From the NCBI RefSeq assembly GCF_019511345.1, contig NZ_JAEUAK010000002.1:186001-250000 (forward strand): a stretch of DNA of 64,000 bases, written 5' to 3'. The translations under genes were made by a program, and so were the position numbers. A model generated the notes under the pieces. That model saw only the letters and a program-made list of their open reading frames with translations. It ran no database searches and was not told the DNA's origin. Below, one piece after another: positions 43,756-51,622 of the stretch. The first letter of the stretch is position 1. Every line of letters begins with the position of its first letter. Source of the stretch: Rhizobium mesosinicum (GTDB lineage: Bacteria > Pseudomonadota > Alphaproteobacteria > Rhizobiales > Rhizobiaceae).

Positions 43756-45330
43756 ATGGCTTCAGGCATACACCATATTACGCTGATCACCCGCAAGGTG
43801 CAGGCGAACGTAGATTTCTATGCCGGATTCCTCGGCATGCGGCTCGTCAAACAGACGGCCGGTTTCGAGGATGCCACGCAGCTTCATCTCTTCTACGGCG
43901 ACGCCGAGGGCAATCCGGGCTCGCTCGTCACCTTCCTCGTTTGGGAGGACGGAGCACCCGGCCGCGCTGGCTACGGCCAAATCAGCGAAATGTCTCTGGC
44001 GATCGATCCGACCAGTATCGGTTACTGGCTGACGCGTGCCATGCGCTTCGGCTTCCGCTCGGAAGGCCCCGCGGATGAATTCGGCGAACCGGTCCTGCGG
44101 CTGAAGGACCCCGACAATGTCATCGTCAAGCTTGCCGGCGCCAAGCATCTGAAAGCGCCGGTCGTCTGGGAGGGCAGCGATGTGCCGATCGAACACGCCG
44201 TGCAGCGCGTGCGTGGCGCGACCATGCTCACCGAAAAGCCCTCCGAAAGCCGCCATTTCATCGAAAGCCATTTCGGCTACAGGTTTCAGGCGAATCGCGG
44301 CACGATCGACCGCCTCGTCTCGCAGTCCGGAGACGTCATCGATGTGCGCGATGCGCGTGGCTTCTGGTCCGGTGCGCCAGGTACCGGCACGGTCGACCAT
44401 ATCGCCTTCCGCGCAGATGACGACGATGCCGTGCTTGCCGTTCACAGGGCGCTCGAAAAGGAAAATGCCTCGGCAACCAATCTGCACGATCGCAAGTACT
44501 TCCGCTCACTCTATGCCCGCGAGCCCGGCGGCACGCTCATAGAACTTGCCACCAACCAGCCGGGCATGCTGGTGGACGAGCCGCAGGCCACACTTGGCAG
44601 CAAGCTTTTCATCCCGCCAAAGGATTCGATCACCGATCTCAGCGGACTGAAGGTCGTATTGCCGCAGTTTTCCATGCCCGGCCAGCCACGCGTCAATTAT
44701 CGCGAGCTGCCTTTCGTCCATCGTTTCTATACACCGCCGGATCCAGACGGCAGCGTCTTTGTACTGTTGCACGGCTCCGGGGGAAACGAAACGACGCTGA
44801 TGCCGCTGCTGAACAAAGTAGCTCCACGCGCCACCCTTCTCGGCGTGCGCGGCCGCGCGACCGAGGAAGGCTTTCCGCGCTGGTACAAGCGCCTCACGCC
44901 TTTCTCCTTCGACCAGGACGACATCAAGAACGAGGCCGAAGCCTTCGCTGCCTTCATCGAAGGCGCGGTCAAATCCTACGGTCTCGATCCAAGGAAGGTC
45001 GTCTATGTCGGCTACTCAAATGGCGCTAACCTGCTGAATTCACTTCTCTACCTTCATCCAAACCTCATTCATAAGGCGGTGTTGCTGCGCTCTATGCCGG
45101 TCCTCAGCACCTATCCGCATGCCGATCTGAAGGGCACGGACCTGCTCGTCATCAGCGGCAAGATGGATGCGTATGGCAAATATGCCGGTGAGCTGGAAGA
45201 GCGGCTGAAGACATCGGGGGCAACCGTCGATTCCGACGTCATCCCCGGCGGTCACGATCTGAGCGATGCCGACGTCCCGATCATTCAGAAATGGCTGCTG
45301 CAAGAAAGCAAACTGCAAGAAACCCAATAG
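43756..45330 (+). CDS. Fused VOC ring-cleaving dioxygenase / alpha-beta hydrolase (MhqO-MhqD-like)
   Basis: A 524-residue bifunctional protein. Residues 1-310 are a two-module VOC dioxygenase of the MhqO/glyoxalase type: metal ligands His7 (GIHHITLITRKV), His215 (GTVDHIAFR) and Glu263 (GGTLIELA). Residues 330-520 are an MhqD/YtpA-type esterase with Ser421 in GYSNG, Asp471 and His500 (GGHDLS). In Bacillus the two enzymes are separate members of the quinone/hydroquinone-responsive regulon. The start at 43756 gives the usual MASGIHHITL; an in-frame ATG at 43690 would add a hydrophobic, signal-like segment and has no good ribosome-binding site. Confidence 0.85.
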   Translation: MASGIHHITLITRKVQANVDFYAGFLGMRLVKQTAGFEDATQLHLFYGDAEGNPGSLVTFLVWEDGAPGRAGYGQISEMSLAIDPTSIGYWLTRAMRFGFRSEGPADEFGEPVLRLKDPDNVIVKLAGAKHLKAPVVWEGSDVPIEHAVQRVRGATMLTEKPSESRHFIESHFGYRFQANRGTIDRLVSQSGDVIDVRDARGFWSGAPGTGTVDHIAFRADDDDAVLAVHRALEKENASATNLHDRKYFRSLYAREPGGTLIELATNQPGMLVDEPQATLGSKLFIPPKDSITDLSGLKVVLPQFSMPGQPRVNYRELPFVHRFYTPPDPDGSVFVLLHGSGGNETTLMPLLNKVAPRATLLGVRGRATEEGFPRWYKRLTPFSFDQDDIKNEAEAFAAFIEGAVKSYGLDPRKVVYVGYSNGANLLNSLLYLHPNLIHKAVLLRSMPVLSTYPHADLKGTDLLVISGKMDAYGKYAGELEERLKTSGATVDSDVIPGGHDLSDADVPIIQKWLLQESKLQETQ

Positions 45331-45331
45331 C

Positions 45332-47035
45332 CTACCAATGGAAGCTGTCCGGGCATGACGCCGGGACCGCACCCGGCGTTGGCGGAGCATCGCGATCGAT
45401 GGCATAGAGCCGTGCAAAACCGGCATCCTGTACAAGACGGGTGCCAGCCGGCATGACCTCACCGACATTCTGATCGACCACATCGGCGTTGACGACCAGG
45501 ATGAAATCGAACTTGCTGCGCCAATCGACAAGATAGGGCGTGAAGCTCGTCGCCTCCGCCATCAGCCCTGGACAGGACAGAACGCCGGTTGAAAAAAGAT
45601 TTCCTTCCGGTACCGAGCGATCTGACCAGGACGGAAGGACGGCAAGAGGCTGCTTGCCCTGCGCACTGAAGAGTGTAGGGACAAAAGCGTGCGCCAAGGG
45701 GACGGCCAACGTGGGCAAATGCCTGAACGTATCCTGGTTGAATGCGTAGTGTCGCTGATCCGGCTTGATGTCGTCAAAGGCGGGCTCGTGCTGCAACGGC
45801 AGGATGGCGACGCCCGAGGGAACAGCTTCCAGCACTTTCTCGACGCTTGCAACATCGGGCTGGCCTCGCCACCAGTTGTAGCCGATCCACAGGGTTCGAC
45901 CAAAGACGGTAATGTTCAGCACAAGGAACAGAACCATGGCCTGCCGCCGGTCGATCTTTTGGAAGGGGCAGATCGTCACCATGCCCACGAGAGCAGCCAT
46001 GATAGGAAAGCGCCAGCTTATCCATCCTGTGCCAAAGGCATGAAGCGGCGAAAGGATGGATAAGGCAAGCAGGCATGCGCCCGTGACCACAAGGCCTGCA
46101 TGGACGCGTATGTTTTTGGCGGCGATCGCCCTGCTGCAAACAAACAGGATCGACACGAGAAACATCGCATCGACGAATGCAACATAGGTCCAAGTGGCCG
46201 ACAGCAGATTGAAAATCTGCAGCACCGGACTGTCGTTCCAGACCGCCAGAATATCTTCGACCTGGCTTCCGGGAAGAGCGGCAGCGGTCAACGCCAGCAT
46301 CGTCGGTGGCAGCAGGCAGGCGATCATTGCCGCCGCGAGCCTGCGGGAAAGACGCAGCATGGCCGGACGCGATATCAGCACATCGAAGCGCCAGGAAAAT
46401 TCCAGTCCGCAGACGACTGCCAGAAAGAAGCCCACAGAAAAAATATGGACGACGGTAAGCAGCAGCGAGACCGCTACCCGCCACAGGAAGAGCCTGACCG
46501 CAGAACCGGACTGCAGTCGGTGATCCAGCGTTGCAAATAACAATGCAAGGCCAAGGCCGATCTGGAAATTGATGAAACCGCCGATCAGCGTGGCGCACCA
46601 GGCGAAATACAGCATGCCGATCTGCCAATAGTAGCTGCCGCCGAATAGGCGCCGATGCAGAGCGATTGCGCCCAGCGGCGGCAGCACGATCGCCAGAAAC
46701 AGCAGGACGCGGGCGAGCAGCGAGGCACCGATGACAGGACCGATGAAACGGGCAAGCAGATCGATGCCGACATTGGTAAAGGTGCGGCTCCACTCGATCG
46801 CGTAGATCCCGGGAAATGGTGCTTCGTTTATGCCGCCTGCAAGCAACCACATGCGGGCATAGTGGTTTGCATAATCGAGTAGCGGCGGAAATTTGAACAG
46901 GCCGACAAGGATGGCGACAAGCGCCATGAAGACGAGCAGAGGTGCCGTCGACGCCTGCCGGACAGTCACGTCCTGCAGCTTTTCCGCGCCGTGGACTTCA
47001 GCTGAAAATATCTGACCAAGGTTTGCCATAGCCAA
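45332..47035 (-). CDS. Polytopic membrane protein, function unknown
   Basis: A 567-residue protein with a short N-terminal cytoplasmic part and about 11 predicted membrane segments between residues 30 and 400, then an extracytoplasmic C-terminal domain (about 420-567: DDIKPDQRHYAFNQDTFRHL, LPSWSDRSVPEGNLFSTG). The layout resembles GT-C type membrane glycosyltransferases, but I cannot find their acidic DE/DD motif in the first loop and do not claim that function. The stop codon lies one base from the stop of the convergent dioxygenase/esterase gene. Confidence 0.75.
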   Translation of the reverse strand: MAMANLGQIFSAEVHGAEKLQDVTVRQASTAPLLVFMALVAILVGLFKFPPLLDYANHYARMWLLAGGINEAPFPGIYAIEWSRTFTNVGIDLLARFIGPVIGASLLARVLLFLAIVLPPLGAIALHRRLFGGSYYWQIGMLYFAWCATLIGGFINFQIGLGLALLFATLDHRLQSGSAVRLFLWRVAVSLLLTVVHIFSVGFFLAVVCGLEFSWRFDVLISRPAMLRLSRRLAAAMIACLLPPTMLALTAAALPGSQVEDILAVWNDSPVLQIFNLLSATWTYVAFVDAMFLVSILFVCSRAIAAKNIRVHAGLVVTGACLLALSILSPLHAFGTGWISWRFPIMAALVGMVTICPFQKIDRRQAMVLFLVLNITVFGRTLWIGYNWWRGQPDVASVEKVLEAVPSGVAILPLQHEPAFDDIKPDQRHYAFNQDTFRHLPTLAVPLAHAFVPTLFSAQGKQPLAVLPSWSDRSVPEGNLFSTGVLSCPGLMAEATSFTPYLVDWRSKFDFILVVNADVVDQNVGEVMPAGTRLVQDAGFARLYAIDRDAPPTPGAVPASCPDSFHW

Positions 47036-47093
47036 TCCTGTCCGAACTCCTGGACAGGTCTAGCAGCCAATGGTCAAGCTTCCTTTAAGCGGG

Positions 47094-47987
47094 TCACCCT
47101 CGTCTTGCGATCATGATGCCGGCAAGAACGATCAGGCCGCCTAAGGCCTGCATTGCCGTGATCGACTCGTTGAGCAACGCCCAGGCGAGAATGGCCGCCA
47201 CAACCGGCTGGAGAAGCAGCGTCAGCGAGGAGAAGGCGGCCGGCAGATAGGCAAGCGCATAGGCAATCGCCACTTGCCCGCCCGCATGGCTGACGAAGGC
47301 AACGCCTGATACCACCGACCAGCCGTAAAGGCTTGCCGGCAGCATCTGGCCTTCGAAGAAAAACGCGAGCGGGAAGACGCCCACTGCGGCAGAGGCCGTG
47401 CTCCACAGCATGATACGGATCGTATCGAAACGGCTGCGCAGCCCGCCAATCGCCAGGATATAGCAGGCGTAGAAGACGGCGGCGATCACGGCGATGCCAT
47501 CACCGCGCAGGTCGCCATTTCCAAAAGCAGCAGGCCCGCCTTTCAGCACAACCACGCCGGCCAATGCCAGGACGAGGCCCAGCAGGAAGACGCGGGTGAC
47601 CTTGGCCCCGAAGAACAGAAAGCCGATGGCAGTGACGAAGACCGGTGCAAGGTTTGCGAGCAGTGTCGCGTTGGCAACCGAGGTCATGGTGATCGACAGA
47701 TGCCAGGCTGACAGATCGAGGGCCAGCACGGCGCCAGGCAGGATCAACATCCCATAATCGGCCAGGCTCTTCGGCCTGGGGCCGGTATCCTTGCGCAAAA
47801 GCGAGAAGATGAAGATCGGGATCAGTGCCAGCGCCACCCGCCAGAAGGCCGTTGCCATCGGCCCGACCTCGGAAAGCCGCACGAAGATCGGCGATCCGCC
47901 GATCGCCGCGCCGCCGATAATGAGGGCGACAAGCGGGAGACGGCTGGAAGAAGAGCTTTCGGAAACGGAAGAAGAGGCTTGCGACAT
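47094..47987 (-). CDS. EamA-family (DMT) transporter
   Basis: From ATG 47987 the protein has 297 residues with ten membrane segments in two EamA repeats (first repeat: SPIFVRLSEVGPMATAFWR; second: ACYILAIGGLRSR, and the Pro-Val region SLTLLLQPVVAAILAWALL). Drug/metabolite transporters of this family export amino acids or other small molecules. A GTG start at 48014 is possible. No neighbour indicates the substrate. Confidence 0.9.
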   Translation of the reverse strand: MSQASSSVSESSSSSRLPLVALIIGGAAIGGSPIFVRLSEVGPMATAFWRVALALIPIFIFSLLRKDTGPRPKSLADYGMLILPGAVLALDLSAWHLSITMTSVANATLLANLAPVFVTAIGFLFFGAKVTRVFLLGLVLALAGVVVLKGGPAAFGNGDLRGDGIAVIAAVFYACYILAIGGLRSRFDTIRIMLWSTASAAVGVFPLAFFFEGQMLPASLYGWSVVSGVAFVSHAGGQVAIAYALAYLPAAFSSLTLLLQPVVAAILAWALLNESITAMQALGGLIVLAGIMIARRG

Positions 47988-48104
47988 GATCTCGAGGCTT
48001 TCTGTGCGGCTCACCCTGCAAGCCGCGACAACGCTGCGAGTATCAGAAGCGGGGCCTCGATAACAGTCAGAGAACGACAGACCGACGGAAAATAGAGCCG
48101 CGAA

Positions 48105-49556
48105 CTATCTCGTGGCTGCCTCTTTCAGTTTCTCGGCGATCTCGCGAGCAACGAAGACCGTATGTTCCGTGATCTGCGGCAATCCCATCAATTCACCGAA
48201 CGTTCCACGTGCAAGCGGACCGGAAATGAGCAAAGAAGGGATCACTTGACCATTCGCTCCGATTGCTTCGGAGCGCTCGGAGCAAGCAAGTCCGAGACCG
48301 GTCGGATCAAGGACGAGATAGCCCTCGCGCCCAAGTTCACCGAGGCAGGGCTGCGTCTGCAAAATACCGCCATGTGCGGGACCGGTCGTGACGACGACGG
48401 CATCGAACGTCCGTTCCATTTTTTCGCCGGCACGCCGCGGCTGCAGCATAACACGGATCGTTTCACCCTCGACCTTGGCATCGGCAACGGACCCCGCAAG
48501 CACTTTCAGCCGACCAGCTTCAATTGCCGCATCGAGCACTGCCTCCACCTGGGGAGCGATGCGGAAACGATGAACGTCCCAATAGGGCCTGAGATACCGG
48601 ACGACGCGCCGCCGCTCGGCGACCGGTAAAGTCCGCCAGAGATCGTGTCCCTGGGAGCGCACCTGATCGATGACGGCATGCCAGCTCAAGCCCTGCTCGG
48701 CCGCCTGGCGAATCGTCAGCCGAATCTTACGCAACAGAGCGACTGCCGAGGATGCGGGATCGGCGATGAAATCGCCGAAGGGCTCCTGCGGAGCCGCAGC
48801 ATGGCCGCGAGAGCGCAGGCCGCGGCGGGAAATCGCCACAACCGGACCTTCGTGGCCATTTCGCGCAAGCGACGCAATCACGTCTGCCGCGGTCAGCCCG
48901 TTGCCGATGACCAAAACCCTATCCTGCGGCCGCACGACCTCAAGGGAGCCCGGTTTCGTGGTATCGCCAATGAAGCGCGGATGATTGCCAAGAGTCGCCG
49001 CCAGCCTGCCCGGCGCCATTGGTGGCGGATGGCTGGTGGCGACGGCGACGATATCGGCCTCCGTCAGCCCGCCCTTGTCGTCGAAGATCACCCAGCCATC
49101 ATGCTTGCGACGGATGGCAGTCACCGTGGCGCGGCGATGAGTGATGGCGCCCGACTTCAGGAAGGGCTGCAGAAGCGAGCCGACATAATCGCCGAACACG
49201 CGCCGGCGCGGAAAAAGCTGGCCGTTCTCGCGCACAGCTTCGGGATCGTCGCGCACGGCATTATTCGCCTCGATCCAGCGCTGGAACTCTTCCACATCAT
49301 CCGGCTGCAGGCTCATCTTGGCGGCCGGCACATTGATACGGTGCGCGGGATCGACCGTGTCATAGGCAAGACCACGGCCGAGCATCGGGCGTGGCTCGAA
49401 GACCACGATATCCGGTGTATCGTTGCCAGCGAGCTTCAGCAAATGATAGGCGACACCTGCCCCGGAAACGCCGCCTCCGATGATGGCGACAAGCGGCCGC
49501 TGCGATTTCTGTTCGGTCGAAGATTCTGTCTGGAACTGCATCTCAGCCGGCGTCAT
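48105..49556 (-). CDS. FAD/NAD(P)-binding oxidoreductase
   Basis: A 483-residue protein with an N-terminal dinucleotide motif (VAIIGGGVSGAGVAYHLLKL, about residues 22-42), an acidic residue after it (VVFEPR), and a second Rossmann motif in the middle (VLVIGNGLTAADVIASLARN, about 215-235). The segment LGRGLAYDT and the GxAYxT pattern place it with the FAD-NAD(P)-binding (HI-type, PF13454-like) proteins of bacteria; the substrate is unknown. It is transcribed in the same direction as the EamA gene, 117 bp before it. Confidence 0.82.
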   Translation of the reverse strand: MTPAEMQFQTESSTEQKSQRPLVAIIGGGVSGAGVAYHLLKLAGNDTPDIVVFEPRPMLGRGLAYDTVDPAHRINVPAAKMSLQPDDVEEFQRWIEANNAVRDDPEAVRENGQLFPRRRVFGDYVGSLLQPFLKSGAITHRRATVTAIRRKHDGWVIFDDKGGLTEADIVAVATSHPPPMAPGRLAATLGNHPRFIGDTTKPGSLEVVRPQDRVLVIGNGLTAADVIASLARNGHEGPVVAISRRGLRSRGHAAAPQEPFGDFIADPASSAVALLRKIRLTIRQAAEQGLSWHAVIDQVRSQGHDLWRTLPVAERRRVVRYLRPYWDVHRFRIAPQVEAVLDAAIEAGRLKVLAGSVADAKVEGETIRVMLQPRRAGEKMERTFDAVVVTTGPAHGGILQTQPCLGELGREGYLVLDPTGLGLACSERSEAIGANGQVIPSLLISGPLARGTFGELMGLPQITEHTVFVAREIAEKLKEAATR

Positions 49557-49651
49557 TTCAATCGATGCCGGAGCATAGGTGGAGCACGAGGGCCACGCAA
49601 TGCTCCAGTCTTATTGTCTATAATTTTTATGCTGAAACCGGAGGTACCTAA

Positions 49652-50080
49652 TCAGCCGGAGATCTTGGTTGCAAACTCGGGAGTGCCTCTGATGGTGTTG
49701 CTGACCGTGCAAATCTCGTCTTCGGCCATATGTGCAATCTTGCGCCGCGTTTCCTCGTCAATATCGCCTTTGATAGAGAAGATGATGTTGAATGTGGCGA
49801 CGCGCGACAGCCCTTCCGCCGCCTTCTCGCCGGTCACATCGGCGGTGATCTCGGTGATCTTGTCGAGGATACCGAGCTGGCTGGCCGCCATGCGGGCACT
49901 CAGCACGAGACAGGCCGAAAGCGAGGAATAAAGCAGATCGAGCGGGTTGAAGCCCGGCAGTGACGGGCTGGTGACGATATCGATCTCGCCGCCGGTGACC
50001 GATGTGACATGCGGGAAACCGGTACGGCCAAGAACGGCGTTTGCGCCGGTGGGACGGGGACGAAGCTTGAGATCGGCCAT
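49652..50080 (-). CDS. OsmC-family protein (probable thiol peroxidase)
   Basis: A 142-residue OsmC/Ohr-fold protein with the two reactive cysteines of the family, Cys57 (SSLSACLVLSARM) and Cys124 (DEICTVSNTI). The LPGFNPLDLLYSSL stretch and length are typical. Such proteins reduce organic hydroperoxides. It lies on the same strand as the FAD oxidoreductase gene, with a 95-bp gap. Confidence 0.93.
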   Translation of the reverse strand: MADLKLRPRPTGANAVLGRTGFPHVTSVTGGEIDIVTSPSLPGFNPLDLLYSSLSACLVLSARMAASQLGILDKITEITADVTGEKAAEGLSRVATFNIIFSIKGDIDEETRRKIAHMAEDEICTVSNTIRGTPEFATKISG

Positions 50081-50235
50081 TTTAAAATCCTCTATCGAAT
50101 ATAGCTTTCAAATAGTGTTTGCAGCTCAACGCCGCAATGTGACGATCTGGTTTCGCTGAGCGCCGCCGAACGGAACCTTTCTACCCCTCAGAAGTTTTTT
50201 CCCGAAGCAACCTCATGAAGAGGCGCGATTTTCCC

Positions 50236-50499
50236 ATGCCCAATGTCCGTCACATCGACCGCAAGCACAAAAATATGGATGTTCGCGACCGGCTGATCGT
50301 CGCGCTCTATGCCCAGCTCAAGGCCGAGCGGGAAACACGCGAGACGCTGGAATGGGCAATCCGCAACGGTGCAGTGTCCAAAGAGGTACTGGAGGCGATC
50401 GCCGCCGATCCGGTCCCTGTCGTGACCAGCGAGGATATCGCATCGCTTGAAAAGATCATCGCGCTCGACGAGCGGCGCAGCCGCTCGCCCCGGCAATGA
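50236..50499 (+). CDS. Small hypothetical protein upstream of the ku-ligD operon
   Basis: From ATG 50236 the protein has 87 residues; ATG 50215 would add 7. It is charged and probably all helical (DRLIVALYAQLKAERETRET, EWAIRNGAVSKEVLEAIAAD). I do not recognise a family. The gene lies 32 bp before a DUF2188 gene on the same strand and so may belong to the DNA-repair operon. Composition supports coding. Confidence 0.55.
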   Translation: MPNVRHIDRKHKNMDVRDRLIVALYAQLKAERETRETLEWAIRNGAVSKEVLEAIAADPVPVVTSEDIASLEKIIALDERRSRSPRQ

Positions 50500-50531
50500 A
50501 TGACCAGAACGGCTGACAAGGAGGAAAGCAC

Positions 50532-50765
50532 ATGGCCGACATCACTTATCAGATCGTTCCGCATGACAGTGGCTGGGCCTACAAGCTCGGCGACACGTTG
50601 TCCGAACCCTACGCCACGGCAGAACAGGCGATGGATCGCGCAAGAAACGCAGCCGCGCGCCAGAAGATCGGCAACGGCGATGCGTTGCTCGCCTATCCAG
50701 CCCCGGATGGAAGCGGCTGGAAATTCCAGCAGATCGAGACCGACAAGGGCAACGGCAGGCTCTGA
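50532..50765 (+). CDS. DUF2188-like small protein
   Basis: A 77-residue cytoplasmic protein resembling the DUF2188 family: YQIVPHDSGWAYKLGDTLSE, then YATAEQAMDRARNAA and the GSGWKFQQIE end. The function is unknown. AAGGAGGAAAGC directly before the ATG is a strong ribosome-binding site. The gene is 12 bp upstream of ku, so it is likely co-transcribed with it. Confidence 0.75.
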   Translation: MADITYQIVPHDSGWAYKLGDTLSEPYATAEQAMDRARNAAARQKIGNGDALLAYPAPDGSGWKFQQIETDKGNGRL

Positions 50766-50777
50766 ACGGAGGAGGCG

Positions 50778-51620
50778 ATGGCGGCACGCGCAAGCTGGAA
50801 GGGCCATCTGAAGGTCGGCGACCTCGCTTGCGCCGTTGGCCTTTATACGGCCGTTTCCTCTTCCGACCGCGTCTCTTTCAATATCATCAACCGCAGGAAC
50901 GGCCATCGTGTCGAGCGGCGGTTCGTCGATAGCGAAACCGGAAAGCCGGTAGAGCGCGACGACCAGGTCAAAGGCTACAGGATGGAGAGCGGCGACTACA
51001 TCCTCATCGAAGGCGACGAAATTGCCGAGATCACGCCGGAAAGCGACAAGGTGCTGAATGTGCAGAGCTTCATTCCCTGTGATGGGATCGACAAGCTCTA
51101 TTTCGACCGCCCTTACTATCTGGCGCCGGTCGACGAGCACGATGCGGAGGCCCTCGCATTGATTGCCAGAGGCATGCTCGACAGCAAGGTCGTAGCCCTT
51201 GCCGAAGCCGTGCTTTTCCGACGCAACCGCACATTGCTCATCCGCGCACACGACGACCACATCATCGCGACCATGCTGAACTTCGACTATGAGGTGCGCT
51301 CTGCAAGCTCCGTCTTCAAGGACATTCCCGATATCAAATTCGACAAGGAGATGCTGGAGCTCGCCGGGCATATTATTGCCACCAAGCAGGGCAGCTTCGA
51401 CCCGAGCGGATATCACGACCGGTACGAGGCGGCACTCGTCGAACTTGTGAAAGCCAAGATCGAAGGCCGCGCGCCGCCGAAACGCAAGCGGGAGCCGGAG
51501 AGCAAGGTGGTCGACCTCATGGAGGCGCTGCGCCAAAGTGCGAAAATGAGCGGAAAGGCACCGGCGAAGAAGCCTGCCGCGCGCAAAACCTCCGATAGAA
51601 GCCGCAGAAAGGCGAGCTGA
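50778..51620 (+). CDS. ku: Non-homologous end-joining protein Ku
   Basis: Bacterial Ku (280 aa) is a DNA-end-binding homodimer that recruits LigD. The sequence starts with the family's RASWKGHLKVG and continues with IINRRNGHRVERRFVDSETGKPV, DQVKGYRMESGDYILIEGDE and IDKLYFDRPYYLAP. The C-terminal 40 residues are a basic tail (KPAARKTSDRSRRK). ATG 50778 has GGAGGAGG just upstream. It is followed by ligD after 2 bp, the usual end-joining pair. Confidence 0.96.
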   Translation: MAARASWKGHLKVGDLACAVGLYTAVSSSDRVSFNIINRRNGHRVERRFVDSETGKPVERDDQVKGYRMESGDYILIEGDEIAEITPESDKVLNVQSFIPCDGIDKLYFDRPYYLAPVDEHDAEALALIARGMLDSKVVALAEAVLFRRNRTLLIRAHDDHIIATMLNFDYEVRSASSVFKDIPDIKFDKEMLELAGHIIATKQGSFDPSGYHDRYEAALVELVKAKIEGRAPPKRKREPESKVVDLMEALRQSAKMSGKAPAKKPAARKTSDRSRRKAS

Positions 51621-51622
51621 TC

